10,742 bases of DNA, taken from positions 1 through 10,742 of the forward strand of contig JAAKFC010000037.1 of assembly GCA_011065225.1 (NCBI GenBank), read 5' to 3'. Under the pieces are notes generated by a model, which was given only the letters and a program-made list of their open reading frames with translations, did no database searches and had not been told where the DNA came from. The stretch comes from Chlamydiota bacterium. Its GTDB lineage: Bacteria > Chlamydiota > Chlamydiia > Chlamydiales > Rhabdochlamydiaceae. Each line of letters opens with the position of its first letter. Position 1 is the first letter of the stretch. The translations under genes and the position numbers were made by a program. Shown here piece after piece: positions 1 through 6,033 of the stretch.

Positions 1-65
1 ACATCCACCGAGTTGCCTCGACAAGAATTTGAATCGCGCGCGTTTACCAATTCCGCCATGACCAC
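1..65 (-). tRNA. tRNA-Leu (anticodon CAA), partial
   Basis: Read on the minus strand, the segment begins with a GTGGTCA acceptor half at 65-59. It continues with the leucine-type D-arm GGCGGAATTGGTAAACGC, a seven-base loop TTCAAAT (plus 27-33) giving anticodon CAA (plus 29-31), and a long class II variable arm with CGAG/CTCG pairing around a GCAA loop. The T-arm and 3' end lie outside the window. A long variable arm with this D-arm is typical of tRNA-Leu, which decodes UUG here. The anticodon stem has one C-U mismatch and one G-U pair. The gene could be functional but slightly imperfect, and the missing acceptor 3' strand prevents a full fold. Confidence 0.8.
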
Positions 66-95
66 AAAATAAGAAATTATCCAGGAAAAAGAAAA

Positions 96-187
96 CCTGG
101 CCCTTTAGGGCCGGGTAGTTTAAATCCGCATTTTGGGAGGGGTACGAAGCCCCTTCCAAATTACACCCCGTCCTTTAGGACGGGGTT
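96..187. repeat. Cluster of three strong hairpins, possible IS200/IS605-type end or scar
   Basis: Three inverted repeats follow each other. The first (96-115) pairs CCTGGCCC with GGGCCGGG around a TTTA centre. The second (132-160) has an 11-bp stem, TTTGGGAGGGG with CCCCTTCCAAA including one G-U pair, and a 7-base loop. The third (166-185) is a perfect 8-bp stem, CCCCGTCC/GGACGGGG, with loop TTTA, followed by TTCAC. The first and third share the TTTAGG centre. They sit between a minus-strand tRNA and a plus-strand gene, where terminators are not expected. Similar TTTAGG-centred GC palindromes occur at the ends of IS200/IS605 and TnpB elements, so a solitary end or scar is plausible. No tnpA or tnpB is visible. 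Confidence 0.45.
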
Positions 188-232
188 CACATTTCCGATT
201 CAATTTGCCGTCTTCTAAAAATTCATCTAGTG

Positions 233-241
233 TGATAGAAT
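233..241 (+). promoter_or_regulatory. Possible extended -10 promoter for trxA
   Basis: TG-A-TAGAAT at 233-241 is an extended -10 element with one mismatch to TATAAT. It lies about 28 bases before the trxA start codon. No good -35 box is seen at the right distance. An SD sequence, GGAGG at 259-263, follows with a 5-base spacer to the ATG. Motif matching only. Confidence 0.3.
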
Positions 242-268
242 AAGCTCTTACTATCTCCGGAGGAAAAG

Positions 269-595
269 ATGACAGAAGCTTTTGTTTACCTTGAAGAAGA
301 AACCTTTCAGCAGGGAATTGGTACAGGCCTTGTTCTCGTTGACTTTTATGCCGACTGGTGTGGTCCTTGTCGGATGCTTACCCCCGTTTTAGAAGAACTG
401 GTCAAAGAGCTTGATGGGAAGGCAAGAATTGCTAAAATCGATATTGATAAAGCACAAAATACCGCCTCTAGTTTCCAAGTCACCTCCATTCCCACGCTCA
501 TTCTCTTTAAGGATGGAAAAGAAATTGGACGACTTGTTGGCTTGCGCGATAAAGAGACAATAAAAGAATTTATTCTCACTGGCGAAAATAAGTGA
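269..595 (+). CDS. trxA: Thioredoxin, cytoplasmic
   Basis: A 108-residue protein of normal thioredoxin length. It carries the redox site WCGPC (W30, C31, C34), the VLVDFYADW strand before it, and the cis-proline TSIPT (P75) that packs against the active site. It reduces protein disulfides in the cytoplasm (for example in ribonucleotide reductase), normally recharged by thioredoxin reductase. The ATG at 269 is fixed by a strong GGAGG five bases upstream, and there is no signal peptide. It is followed 86 bases downstream by an exported paralogue. In Chlamydia trxA also lies beside spoU and mip, which supports orthology. Identification is firm. Confidence 0.95.
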   Translation: MTEAFVYLEEETFQQGIGTGLVLVDFYADWCGPCRMLTPVLEELVKELDGKARIAKIDIDKAQNTASSFQVTSIPTLILFKDGKEIGRLVGLRDKETIKEFILTGENK

Positions 596-621
596 CCCGA
601 CCATTTACGCATAATCTTGCC

Positions 622-650
622 TTGTTCAAAAACAGGGAAATTGATATATT
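622..650 (+). promoter_or_regulatory. Possible sigma-66/70-type promoter for the exported thioredoxin
   Basis: TTGTTC (622-627) and TATATT (645-650) are separated by 17 bases. The -10 matches consensus at 5 of 6 positions and the -35 only at 3 of 6. Transcription would start near 657, giving a leader of about 25 bases with GAGG at 674-677 before the ATG at 682. This would let the second thioredoxin be expressed independently of trxA. Confidence 0.35.
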
Positions 651-681
651 AGTTTGCAGAATCAATAAATATTGAGGTATT

Positions 682-1047
682 ATGTTTCGGTTTATTATTA
701 TTGCTCTTTTTTGTTCTGTCGCTGGATTTGCGAATGTTCGAGAGATCAGCGCGCAGAGTTTTGAAAAAGAAATCCGCTCTGGGAAAGTCCTTGTTGACTT
801 CTATGGCCCCTGGTGTGGTCCTTGTAAGCGGTTGAGCCCGGTCCTCGATCAGCTTTCAGAAGAGATGGAAGGGAAGGTTGAAATTGTAAAGGTAAATATT
901 GACAAAGCACCTGACCTCACTGATAAATACACGGTACAAGGGGTTCCCACGGTCATTCTCTTTGAAAATGGCAAAGAAAAAGGGCGCCTAGTTGGCTTTC
1001 ATGACAAGACCGCAGTCAAGCGCTTCATTGAGACTGGGAAAAGTTAA
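682..1047 (+). CDS. Exported thioredoxin-like protein
   Basis: A 121-residue thioredoxin fold with the catalytic WCGPC (W44, C45, C48) and cis-proline GVPT (P89). The N-terminus MFRFIIIALFCSVAGFA is a short basic-then-hydrophobic signal peptide with a likely cleavage after AGFA, so the mature protein would be periplasmic. GAGG lies four bases before the ATG. It shares long stretches of pattern with the preceding trxA (VLVDFY, IDKA, GRLVG), so the pair looks like a tandem duplication in which one copy gained a secretion signal. WCGPC is the strongly reducing thioredoxin form rather than the DsbA CPHC type. The likely role is reducing envelope disulfides or supplying electrons there, perhaps relevant to disulfide-linked chlamydial outer-membrane proteins; that is inference. 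Confidence 0.85.
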   Translation: MFRFIIIALFCSVAGFANVREISAQSFEKEIRSGKVLVDFYGPWCGPCKRLSPVLDQLSEEMEGKVEIVKVNIDKAPDLTDKYTVQGVPTVILFENGKEKGRLVGFHDKTAVKRFIETGKS

Positions 1048-1167
1048 TTACTAAAGAAACCCAAATTGCTACCCATTATTCCTCTATGCTGTCTGCGCTG
1101 TCTACCACTTACGCTTTGCTCGTCGCCCTCTATCGCATTTGGCACTTTTCATAAAAAGATCAAAAAA

Positions 1168-3348
1168 TTATTCAGAATTTTGGCCCCATTCGAGGACGTT
1201 GTCGAGGAAGGACCAGCGGCGCTCAGGAGGGGCTGCGACGGCAGTTTTGCCCATGATCCACAGCTTGTATTGTTCATCCTTGAACCCATCGTTGTCTTTG
1301 AGCGCTAGCCAAGAATTGAGATAACAGAGAAATTCTGGGGCACTGAATTTAATGGGATATCCTAGGGTCTCTTTGCCGAGGGTGGGCTTGGGTTGGACAA
1401 CGTGGAATTTGGGGTGCGCGACGGTCCAGGCTATGGCTTCTTGCTCTTCCCAAATGAGAATATCTGCAACTGGCTTATCCTTTGCAAATTCTGCATAGCT
1501 CTCAAGGAGGATGATTTCATGGTGCGGGAATTCCTCGTAGGCGATCCCTTCATAGGCGGTATTGATGAGCGCAGCGATTTTTAAAGATCGATCAGCACGT
1601 ATATTTTCGATAGAGGCGAATTTCTTTCTGTATTTGTCTTTAGTCACAAAGACGATTTTGGCTTCGAGTAAATATTGTGGGAAACACATTTTCTTGAGGC
1701 GTTCTTCAGAGATGGAGACGGCAGACATGGCAATATCAAAGACGTTTTCACTCAGTTGCTGGCCGAGTTTGGAATAGATGATGGGAATGAATTCTAGTTG
1801 ATCACATCCAAGATCGTAGGCGAGTTGATAGGCATAGGAGACATCAAAACCAACGAGTTTTCCATTTTTATTCCAAAAACAAAAGGGAGCGGCATTAGGG
1901 TCATAACCCACACGCAATTTCTTTGTTTTGAAGATTCTTTGCAGAATGGATTCATCAGGTGGACTGATTGGGAGTTCTTCGAGTTGATCTTTTGTGAAAA
2001 CGCGGAGAGTAACGTCCGATTCGATTTCTAAGTCGTAGATGGTTTTGCTCTCGTTTCGAATGCGTGGGAGGGGATCATAATATTTGAGTCCTCCGAAGAT
2101 GAGGAGGACAGGGATGAGAGTGACAATGCTTCCGAAGGTGATTTTTTTCCAATTTGTAGTGAGGAGGCCTCGGCCTGCAAGCATGATCAAAAAAGCGAGT
2201 GTTGCAATGATCATAGCCGAGACCATCGATTGGAAGCCTGCTGTGAAGGGAACGACGGCGAGATACATGTTGATGGCATCGATAGGAAGGTCCAGGGCAT
2301 CGAGGATGAAGGTGAGGCTATTGATCCATGAGCCTAGGCCCACGGAGCCGAGGCTTGTGAGGAAGGTGGTGAAAAGGAGTTTGAACTGATCGGGGAACCC
2401 GAGTTTTATTGAGAAAAAAGCAGCAATGAAAAAGACAAAGGCAGCGGTGAATATCGAGCCAATCGGCAAGTTGAAGATGATGGAAACGGTACCTTGGATT
2501 TGGCTTTGGACATTCTCATCTTTTGGGTAGAGCATTTGTATTTCGCGCTTGATCATGTTGATGATGTAGGGTAGGGCAACGATGGTGAGGGTTGTTGTAT
2601 ATGTGAGGACAAGGATGGGAATGAGGTTTTTGATCCATGTGGTGGTCTTCATCGGAGTTAAAATGCTGGCAAGTCTTGGAATGATCCAAAAAGTTACGAG
2701 GGATGTCCCCAAAACATACAAGATGATGTAGGTGCTCATCTGCTTGATGATGGGAAATTGCACGGTTCCCACCTGGTTTGCCATGATGAGGAAGGTTCCA
2801 ATGGGGGTGATGCGTGCAATCCAAGAAGTGACTTTTGTGAGCGCATCCAGTAGAGTTTGCAAACTTGACATTGTCGTTTGTTTGTCTCCCAGATACATCA
2901 GTGAAATGCCGATAAGAAGAGAGAAAATGACAACTGCGGGAATAATGCCATTCGCTAGGTCGTAGAAGATGTTTTGGGGGATTAAGATTTCTGCAAAATT
3001 GAGCTCAGGCACTTCACGGGTGATATAGCCTGTTTGCTTAGGGCCCTCGGCAATTGGGAAGCCCCATTTGATCAAATAGATCACTCCGATGTTGATCAAA
3101 AGAGCAATTGCAATAAAAATGGATCCTTTTTTTACAATTTGCATGGCCTGAGCACGATTTAAGAGGCCAACGCCATGAATGATCGCAACAATCAAATAGG
3201 GGATCGCGGTCATCTTGAGGATCATCACATAAGCAGAAGCATAAGGCTCAAGAACTGCAGATCGTTCTCCAAAAAAAAGACCAACGCAGATCCCGAGTAG
3301 TGTTGCGATGGCCATTTGCAATGGAAATGATGAGCGAAATGCATTCAT
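1168..3348 (-). CDS. Dicarboxylate/amino-acid:cation symporter fused to a periplasmic solute-binding domain
   Basis: A 726-residue fusion. Residues about 8-395 resemble the SDF/DAACS (GltP, EAAT-type) symporters, with many hydrophobic helices, a T-rich segment TYTTTLT (250-256) where the family has its serine-rich hairpin, and SLGSVGLGSW (332-341) like the second re-entrant loop. An extra hydrophobic helix (about 403-420) leads out of the membrane. Residues about 475-705 look like a type 3 extracellular solute-binding domain (KKLRVGYDPNAAPFCFW, GKLVGFDVSYAYQLA, FDIAMSAVSIS). Such domains normally bind polar amino acids for ABC transporters. The family's NMDGT cation/substrate motif appears here as NLPIGS (293-298), and the Asp/Arg substrate residues of helix 8 are not seen, so substrate and coupling may differ. 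It starts 6 bases after trmL, with no clear SD. It is last in the minus-strand cluster and converges on the thioredoxins. The domain call is firm; the substrate is unknown. Confidence 0.85.
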   Translation of the reverse strand: MNAFRSSFPLQMAIATLLGICVGLFFGERSAVLEPYASAYVMILKMTAIPYLIVAIIHGVGLLNRAQAMQIVKKGSIFIAIALLINIGVIYLIKWGFPIAEGPKQTGYITREVPELNFAEILIPQNIFYDLANGIIPAVVIFSLLIGISLMYLGDKQTTMSSLQTLLDALTKVTSWIARITPIGTFLIMANQVGTVQFPIIKQMSTYIILYVLGTSLVTFWIIPRLASILTPMKTTTWIKNLIPILVLTYTTTLTIVALPYIINMIKREIQMLYPKDENVQSQIQGTVSIIFNLPIGSIFTAAFVFFIAAFFSIKLGFPDQFKLLFTTFLTSLGSVGLGSWINSLTFILDALDLPIDAINMYLAVVPFTAGFQSMVSAMIIATLAFLIMLAGRGLLTTNWKKITFGSIVTLIPVLLIFGGLKYYDPLPRIRNESKTIYDLEIESDVTLRVFTKDQLEELPISPPDESILQRIFKTKKLRVGYDPNAAPFCFWNKNGKLVGFDVSYAYQLAYDLGCDQLEFIPIIYSKLGQQLSENVFDIAMSAVSISEERLKKMCFPQYLLEAKIVFVTKDKYRKKFASIENIRADRSLKIAALINTAYEGIAYEEFPHHEIILLESYAEFAKDKPVADILIWEEQEAIAWTVAHPKFHVVQPKPTLGKETLGYPIKFSAPEFLCYLNSWLALKDNDGFKDEQYKLWIMGKTAVAAPPERRWSFLDNVLEWGQNSE

Positions 3349-3354
3349 ATTAGT

Positions 3355-3807
3355 TTATTTTATTGCAAAGCCTTGCTGCCTCCAAGCTTCATATAGCACA
3401 ACGGAAACGGCATTGGCCAGATTTAAACAACGGGTGTCTTTTCTTTTTGGGATTGTGTAAAAATGCTCTGGCCATTTCTTCCAATATGCATCTGGCAATC
3501 CTGCTGTTTCCGAACCGAAAATCAAAAAATCTTCTGGTCTATATTCTACTTCCGCATAGGTCTTCTGCGCATGAGAAGAGAAAAAAAAGAAACGAGCAAA
3601 AGTATTTTCCAGAAAGTGCTTTAAATCGTCAATGAACTTTACGCTCACCCCTTCCCAATAATCAAGTCCGGCTCGTTTGAGATGGCGATTGCTTACGCTA
3701 AAACCTAGAGGTTTGACTAAAAAGAGTGTTGAACCTGTCACTGCACAAGTACGCACGATATTTCCCGTATTTTGAGGAATTTGCGGCTCAAAGAGGATGA
3801 TGTTCAT
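3355..3807 (-). CDS. trmL: tRNA (cytidine/uridine-2'-O-)-methyltransferase TrmL, SPOUT family
   Basis: A 150-residue single-domain SpoU/TrmD-fold methylase, the usual TrmL (YibK) length. Motif 1 is PQNTGNIVRTC (11-21), motif 2 is FLIFGSETAGLP (94-105), and motif 3 is IPKRKDTRCLNLANAVSVVL (119-138) followed by YEAWRQ. These form the knotted S-adenosylmethionine site. The enzyme 2'-O-methylates the wobble nucleotide 34 of certain tRNA-Leu species, notably those with CAA or UAA anticodons. Its ATG overlaps the stop of the upstream FKBP gene as ATGA, which suggests translational coupling. Annotated as spoU at the matching place in Chlamydia. A tRNA-Leu(CAA), a potential substrate, lies at the left edge of the window. 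Confidence 0.9.
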   Translation of the reverse strand: MNIILFEPQIPQNTGNIVRTCAVTGSTLFLVKPLGFSVSNRHLKRAGLDYWEGVSVKFIDDLKHFLENTFARFFFFSSHAQKTYAEVEYRPEDFLIFGSETAGLPDAYWKKWPEHFYTIPKRKDTRCLNLANAVSVVLYEAWRQQGFAIK

Positions 3808-4532
3808 CTCAATGCAGGTGCATCGAGATCAGAAGCTTTTTTACCTTCATGATCCGATTCGAGAATCAGAGCTTCAGAAGCTTCTTCCTTAGGGGCATTG
3901 GCTTTGATAATTTCGATTTCGAAGGTGAGAAGAGAATTGGGAGGGAGATAACCTTGTGTTCCGTAGCCATATTCAGGATGGATGTATAGCGTGCGTGTTT
4001 CACCCTCTTTCATCCCAACGAGTCCTTTTTGGAAGCCTTGTATGGTTTCATCGAGTGAGATGACTTCATCTTCTTTGGACTGTCCAAAGATGGATCCATC
4101 GAGATATTTGCCTACATAATGGATGATTGGACTGAAATGAGGCTCTACTTCCTTTCCTTGCCCTTTTTTTTTGACTTTATATTGCAGCTTATTTTCATCG
4201 ATGACAATTATATCGCCTTTTTTGGCATTACTTTTAAGAAAATCCTCTGCGTTTTTCAAGTTCACTTGAGCTTTTTCTTTAAAGGCGATTTCTTGCGCGT
4301 TAGAGATGGCTTGGATGCATTCAGCTTCACTCATAGGAGAATTTTTCCCTTCAGCTGCATCTCGCAGTCCTTTCATGACGAGATCAATATCAAAATTAAT
4401 GCCGATAGTATCAATATTTTTTCCAATGAGATGGCCAAAAGCTTCAGAAATTTTGGCAGTTTCTTGCTGTTCTTCCTGGGCGAAGAGGCTTAAAGATAAG
4501 AAGATTGCAAAAAAAAGATAACAGTAACGCAT
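3804..4532 (-). CDS. mip: Mip-like FKBP-type peptidyl-prolyl cis-trans isomerase, exported
   Basis: A 242-residue protein. It has a signal peptide (MRYCYLFFAIFLSLSLFA, cleavage before QEEQ), an FKBP N-terminal helical dimerisation region (about 25-110), an FKBP catalytic domain (about 125-210) and a charged C-terminal tail (211-242). The catalytic domain keeps HYVGKYLDGS (138-147) and IHPEYGYG (184-191) with the pocket tyrosines. The usual VFDSS is IFGQS, so the conserved pocket aspartate is replaced by glycine (G150), which might weaken isomerase activity or inhibitor binding. It assists folding of envelope proteins. Chlamydial Mip proteins are surface-associated and linked to host infection. 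Unlike some Mip homologues, no lipobox cysteine is evident. GGAG at 4542-4539 sits six bases before the ATG. The 3' end overlaps trmL by four bases. Confidence 0.9.
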   Translation of the reverse strand: MRYCYLFFAIFLSLSLFAQEEQQETAKISEAFGHLIGKNIDTIGINFDIDLVMKGLRDAAEGKNSPMSEAECIQAISNAQEIAFKEKAQVNLKNAEDFLKSNAKKGDIIVIDENKLQYKVKKKGQGKEVEPHFSPIIHYVGKYLDGSIFGQSKEDEVISLDETIQGFQKGLVGMKEGETRTLYIHPEYGYGTQGYLPPNSLLTFEIEIIKANAPKEEASEALILESDHEGKKASDLDAPALR

Positions 4533-4534
4533 GG

Positions 4535-4572
4535 AAAGCTCCTATTTTCCTTCTATTTTAAACGAGAGCTTT
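4535..4572 (-). promoter_or_regulatory. Hairpin that could hide the mip ribosome binding site
   Basis: AAAGCTC (minus strand, 4572-4566) can pair with GAGCTTT (4541-4535) over a 24-base loop. Three of the four bases of the mip Shine-Dalgarno GGAG (4542-4539) lie in the stem. The hairpin begins just after the hisS stop at 4576, so it could tune mip translation relative to hisS. The stem is only 7 bp with a large loop, so this is weak. Confidence 0.25.
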
Positions 4573-4575
4573 TTG

Positions 4576-5856
4576 TTAGCCAAGGAGAAATTTTGTGAGC
4601 TCTTCTAATTTAAGAGAAATCTCTTCATGGGAGGCGAGCTTTTTCAGTTTGATTTCCCCGGAAGAGAGCTCATTATCACCCAGCACTAAAGCATAAGTGG
4701 TGTTCAAATTGGAGGCCTTTTCCAGAGATTTTCCCACTTTTTTGGGGTGCCAGTCGATTTCGGTTGCGATATCCTGATGGCGGAGCTGGTAGACGAGCTG
4801 GGTGCAATATTCTTTGGCTTTTTCTCCCAAAGGGATGAGAAAGATTTGAGGGTGTGGCGGTGAGGGAAGAGAAACATTTTGCCCGAGCATGGTCTGAAGG
4901 ATTCTTTCTAGTCCAGTAGCAAATCCCACTGCGGGCAAATTAGGGCCGCCTAAGAGGGAGGTGAGACCATCATAGCGTCCTCCCGCACCAATGGCATTTT
5001 GTGCGCCGAGCTCGCCGGAGGTCACTTCAAAGACGGTCTTGGTGTAATAATCGAGTCCCCGAACGAGATTGGGAGAGAGTACATATTGGACGTCCAATTT
5101 TTTCAACAAACCTTGAACTTTCTGGAAATGTTCGATTGCTTCTTCTGTAATGAAATCATGAATCGTAGGAGCTCCTTTAAGAAGTTTCTGATCATTTTCA
5201 TCTTTAGAATCCAGGATTCGAAGAACATTTTTTTCGAAACGGACTTTACTCTCTTTAGAAAGTGCATCAAAATTAGGTTGTAGAAAAGTGCGCAAGGATT
5301 TGCGATATTCTTCTCTTGCCTTGGCATCTCCCACTGAATTGATCATGACGGTTAAATTTTTTAGCCCGAGGCGTCGATACAACTCACAAAGAAGATCGAT
5401 GACTTCTACATCTTGCTCTGGATTTGGGTCCCCAATTGCCTCTACGCCAAATTGGTTGTGTTGGCGATAGCGTCCTGCTTGGGGTCTTTCGTAGCGGAAC
5501 ATCGGGCCGATGTAATAGAGCTTTTGACAGCCAATTTGTTGATCGAGTCGCTTTTCAACATAGGCACGCATGATCGCAGCTGTTCCCTCTGGGCGCAGGG
5601 TCATGAGGCGCTTTGCTTTGTCCTCAAAGGTATACATTTCTTTTGTGACGATGTCAGAACTTTCGCCAACTCCACGCACAAAAAGCTCTGTACGCTCAAA
5701 AATGGGTGTTCGAATTTCCCGAAAGCCATAACTGTTTGCGAGCTTGTGGATTTCGCCTTCAAGATATTGCCATAAATGGGAAAGGCGCCACTCGCTATTA
5801 GGAGTGGGGTCTTTAGGAAGAATATCGTAAACACCTTTAGCAATAGGATATTTCAT
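4576..5856 (-). CDS. hisS: Histidyl-tRNA synthetase
   Basis: A class II synthetase that charges tRNA-His with histidine. From the ATG at 5856 it has 426 residues, normal for bacterial HisRS. Visible landmarks are KGVYDILP (7-14), motif 2 FRYERPQAGRYRQHNQFGVE (120-139) with TLRPEGTAA before it, the histidine-specific LVRGLDYYTKTVFE (264-277), GAGGRYDGL (290-298), motif 3 GFATGLERIL (311-320) and a C-terminal anticodon-binding domain (about 335-426). The frame stays open to a TTG at 5895, but conserved sequence begins at MKYPIAKGVYD, so the ATG is preferred. There is no SD before it. It is first in the cluster; aspS, its neighbour in Chlamydia, is absent. Identification is firm, the start fairly so. 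Confidence 0.95.
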   Translation of the reverse strand: MKYPIAKGVYDILPKDPTPNSEWRLSHLWQYLEGEIHKLANSYGFREIRTPIFERTELFVRGVGESSDIVTKEMYTFEDKAKRLMTLRPEGTAAIMRAYVEKRLDQQIGCQKLYYIGPMFRYERPQAGRYRQHNQFGVEAIGDPNPEQDVEVIDLLCELYRRLGLKNLTVMINSVGDAKAREEYRKSLRTFLQPNFDALSKESKVRFEKNVLRILDSKDENDQKLLKGAPTIHDFITEEAIEHFQKVQGLLKKLDVQYVLSPNLVRGLDYYTKTVFEVTSGELGAQNAIGAGGRYDGLTSLLGGPNLPAVGFATGLERILQTMLGQNVSLPSPPHPQIFLIPLGEKAKEYCTQLVYQLRHQDIATEIDWHPKKVGKSLEKASNLNTTYALVLGDNELSSGEIKLKKLASHEEISLKLEELTKFLLG

Positions 5857-5867
5857 AGGAGTTTTAG

Positions 5868-5895
5868 AATATAGAAAACATGAATATTGGGGCAA
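5868..5895 (-). promoter_or_regulatory. Possible promoter of the hisS cluster
   Basis: On the minus strand TTGCCC (5895-5890) and TATATT (5873-5868) are 16 bases apart; the -10 matches 5 of 6. Transcription would begin only a few bases before the hisS ATG at 5856, which has no SD, so an almost leaderless message is possible. Motif matching only. Confidence 0.25.
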
Positions 5896-5916
5896 CTTAT
5901 ACCCAATAAATATGAT

Positions 5917-5988
5917 TTAGGTTAGGGCCTCTATTAGGTTTTCTGCGCGGCAAATTTCAGTTGCCGCGTCCAGCACTTCGTGTCCCAT
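5917..5988 (-). other. 23-codon minus-strand reading frame containing a GC-rich hairpin
   Basis: Upstream of hisS on the same strand a short frame runs from ATG (5988) to TAA (5917) and encodes MGHEVLDAATEICRAENLI plus four more residues. The frame is open further upstream to a stop opposite the start of the metallopeptidase gene. Inside it lies a perfect 8-bp inverted repeat, CGCGGCAA (5946-5953) with TTGCCGCG (5961-5968), and a 7-base loop, with no following T-run on either strand. It could be the tail of a lost gene, a leader peptide of hisS, or chance. It has a single His codon, so a classical histidine attenuator is not supported. I do not recognise the peptide. Confidence 0.2.
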
Positions 5989-6033
5989 AAGATATTGTGG
6001 TAATTGCTTATTTCCTCTAACATTGCGCGCGCC

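Noticed and set aside
1048..1167. A bidirectional terminator between the convergent thioredoxin and transporter genes
   Set aside because: The 120 bases contain A- and T-runs but no stable GC-rich stem on either strand.
2084..2389. Open frames opposite the transporter, hisS and mip genes
   Set aside because: They have no SD, no recognisable motifs and the composition expected of antisense to well-supported coding sequence.
5857..5895. TTG at 5895 as the hisS start (13 more residues)
   Set aside because: The added residues do not resemble HisRS, whose conserved sequence begins at the ATG at 5856 (MKYPIAKGVYD).
5917..5988. Histidine attenuator leader peptide or T-box upstream of hisS
   Set aside because: Only one His codon is present, there is no alternative-hairpin set with a T-run, and T-boxes are not expected in this lineage.
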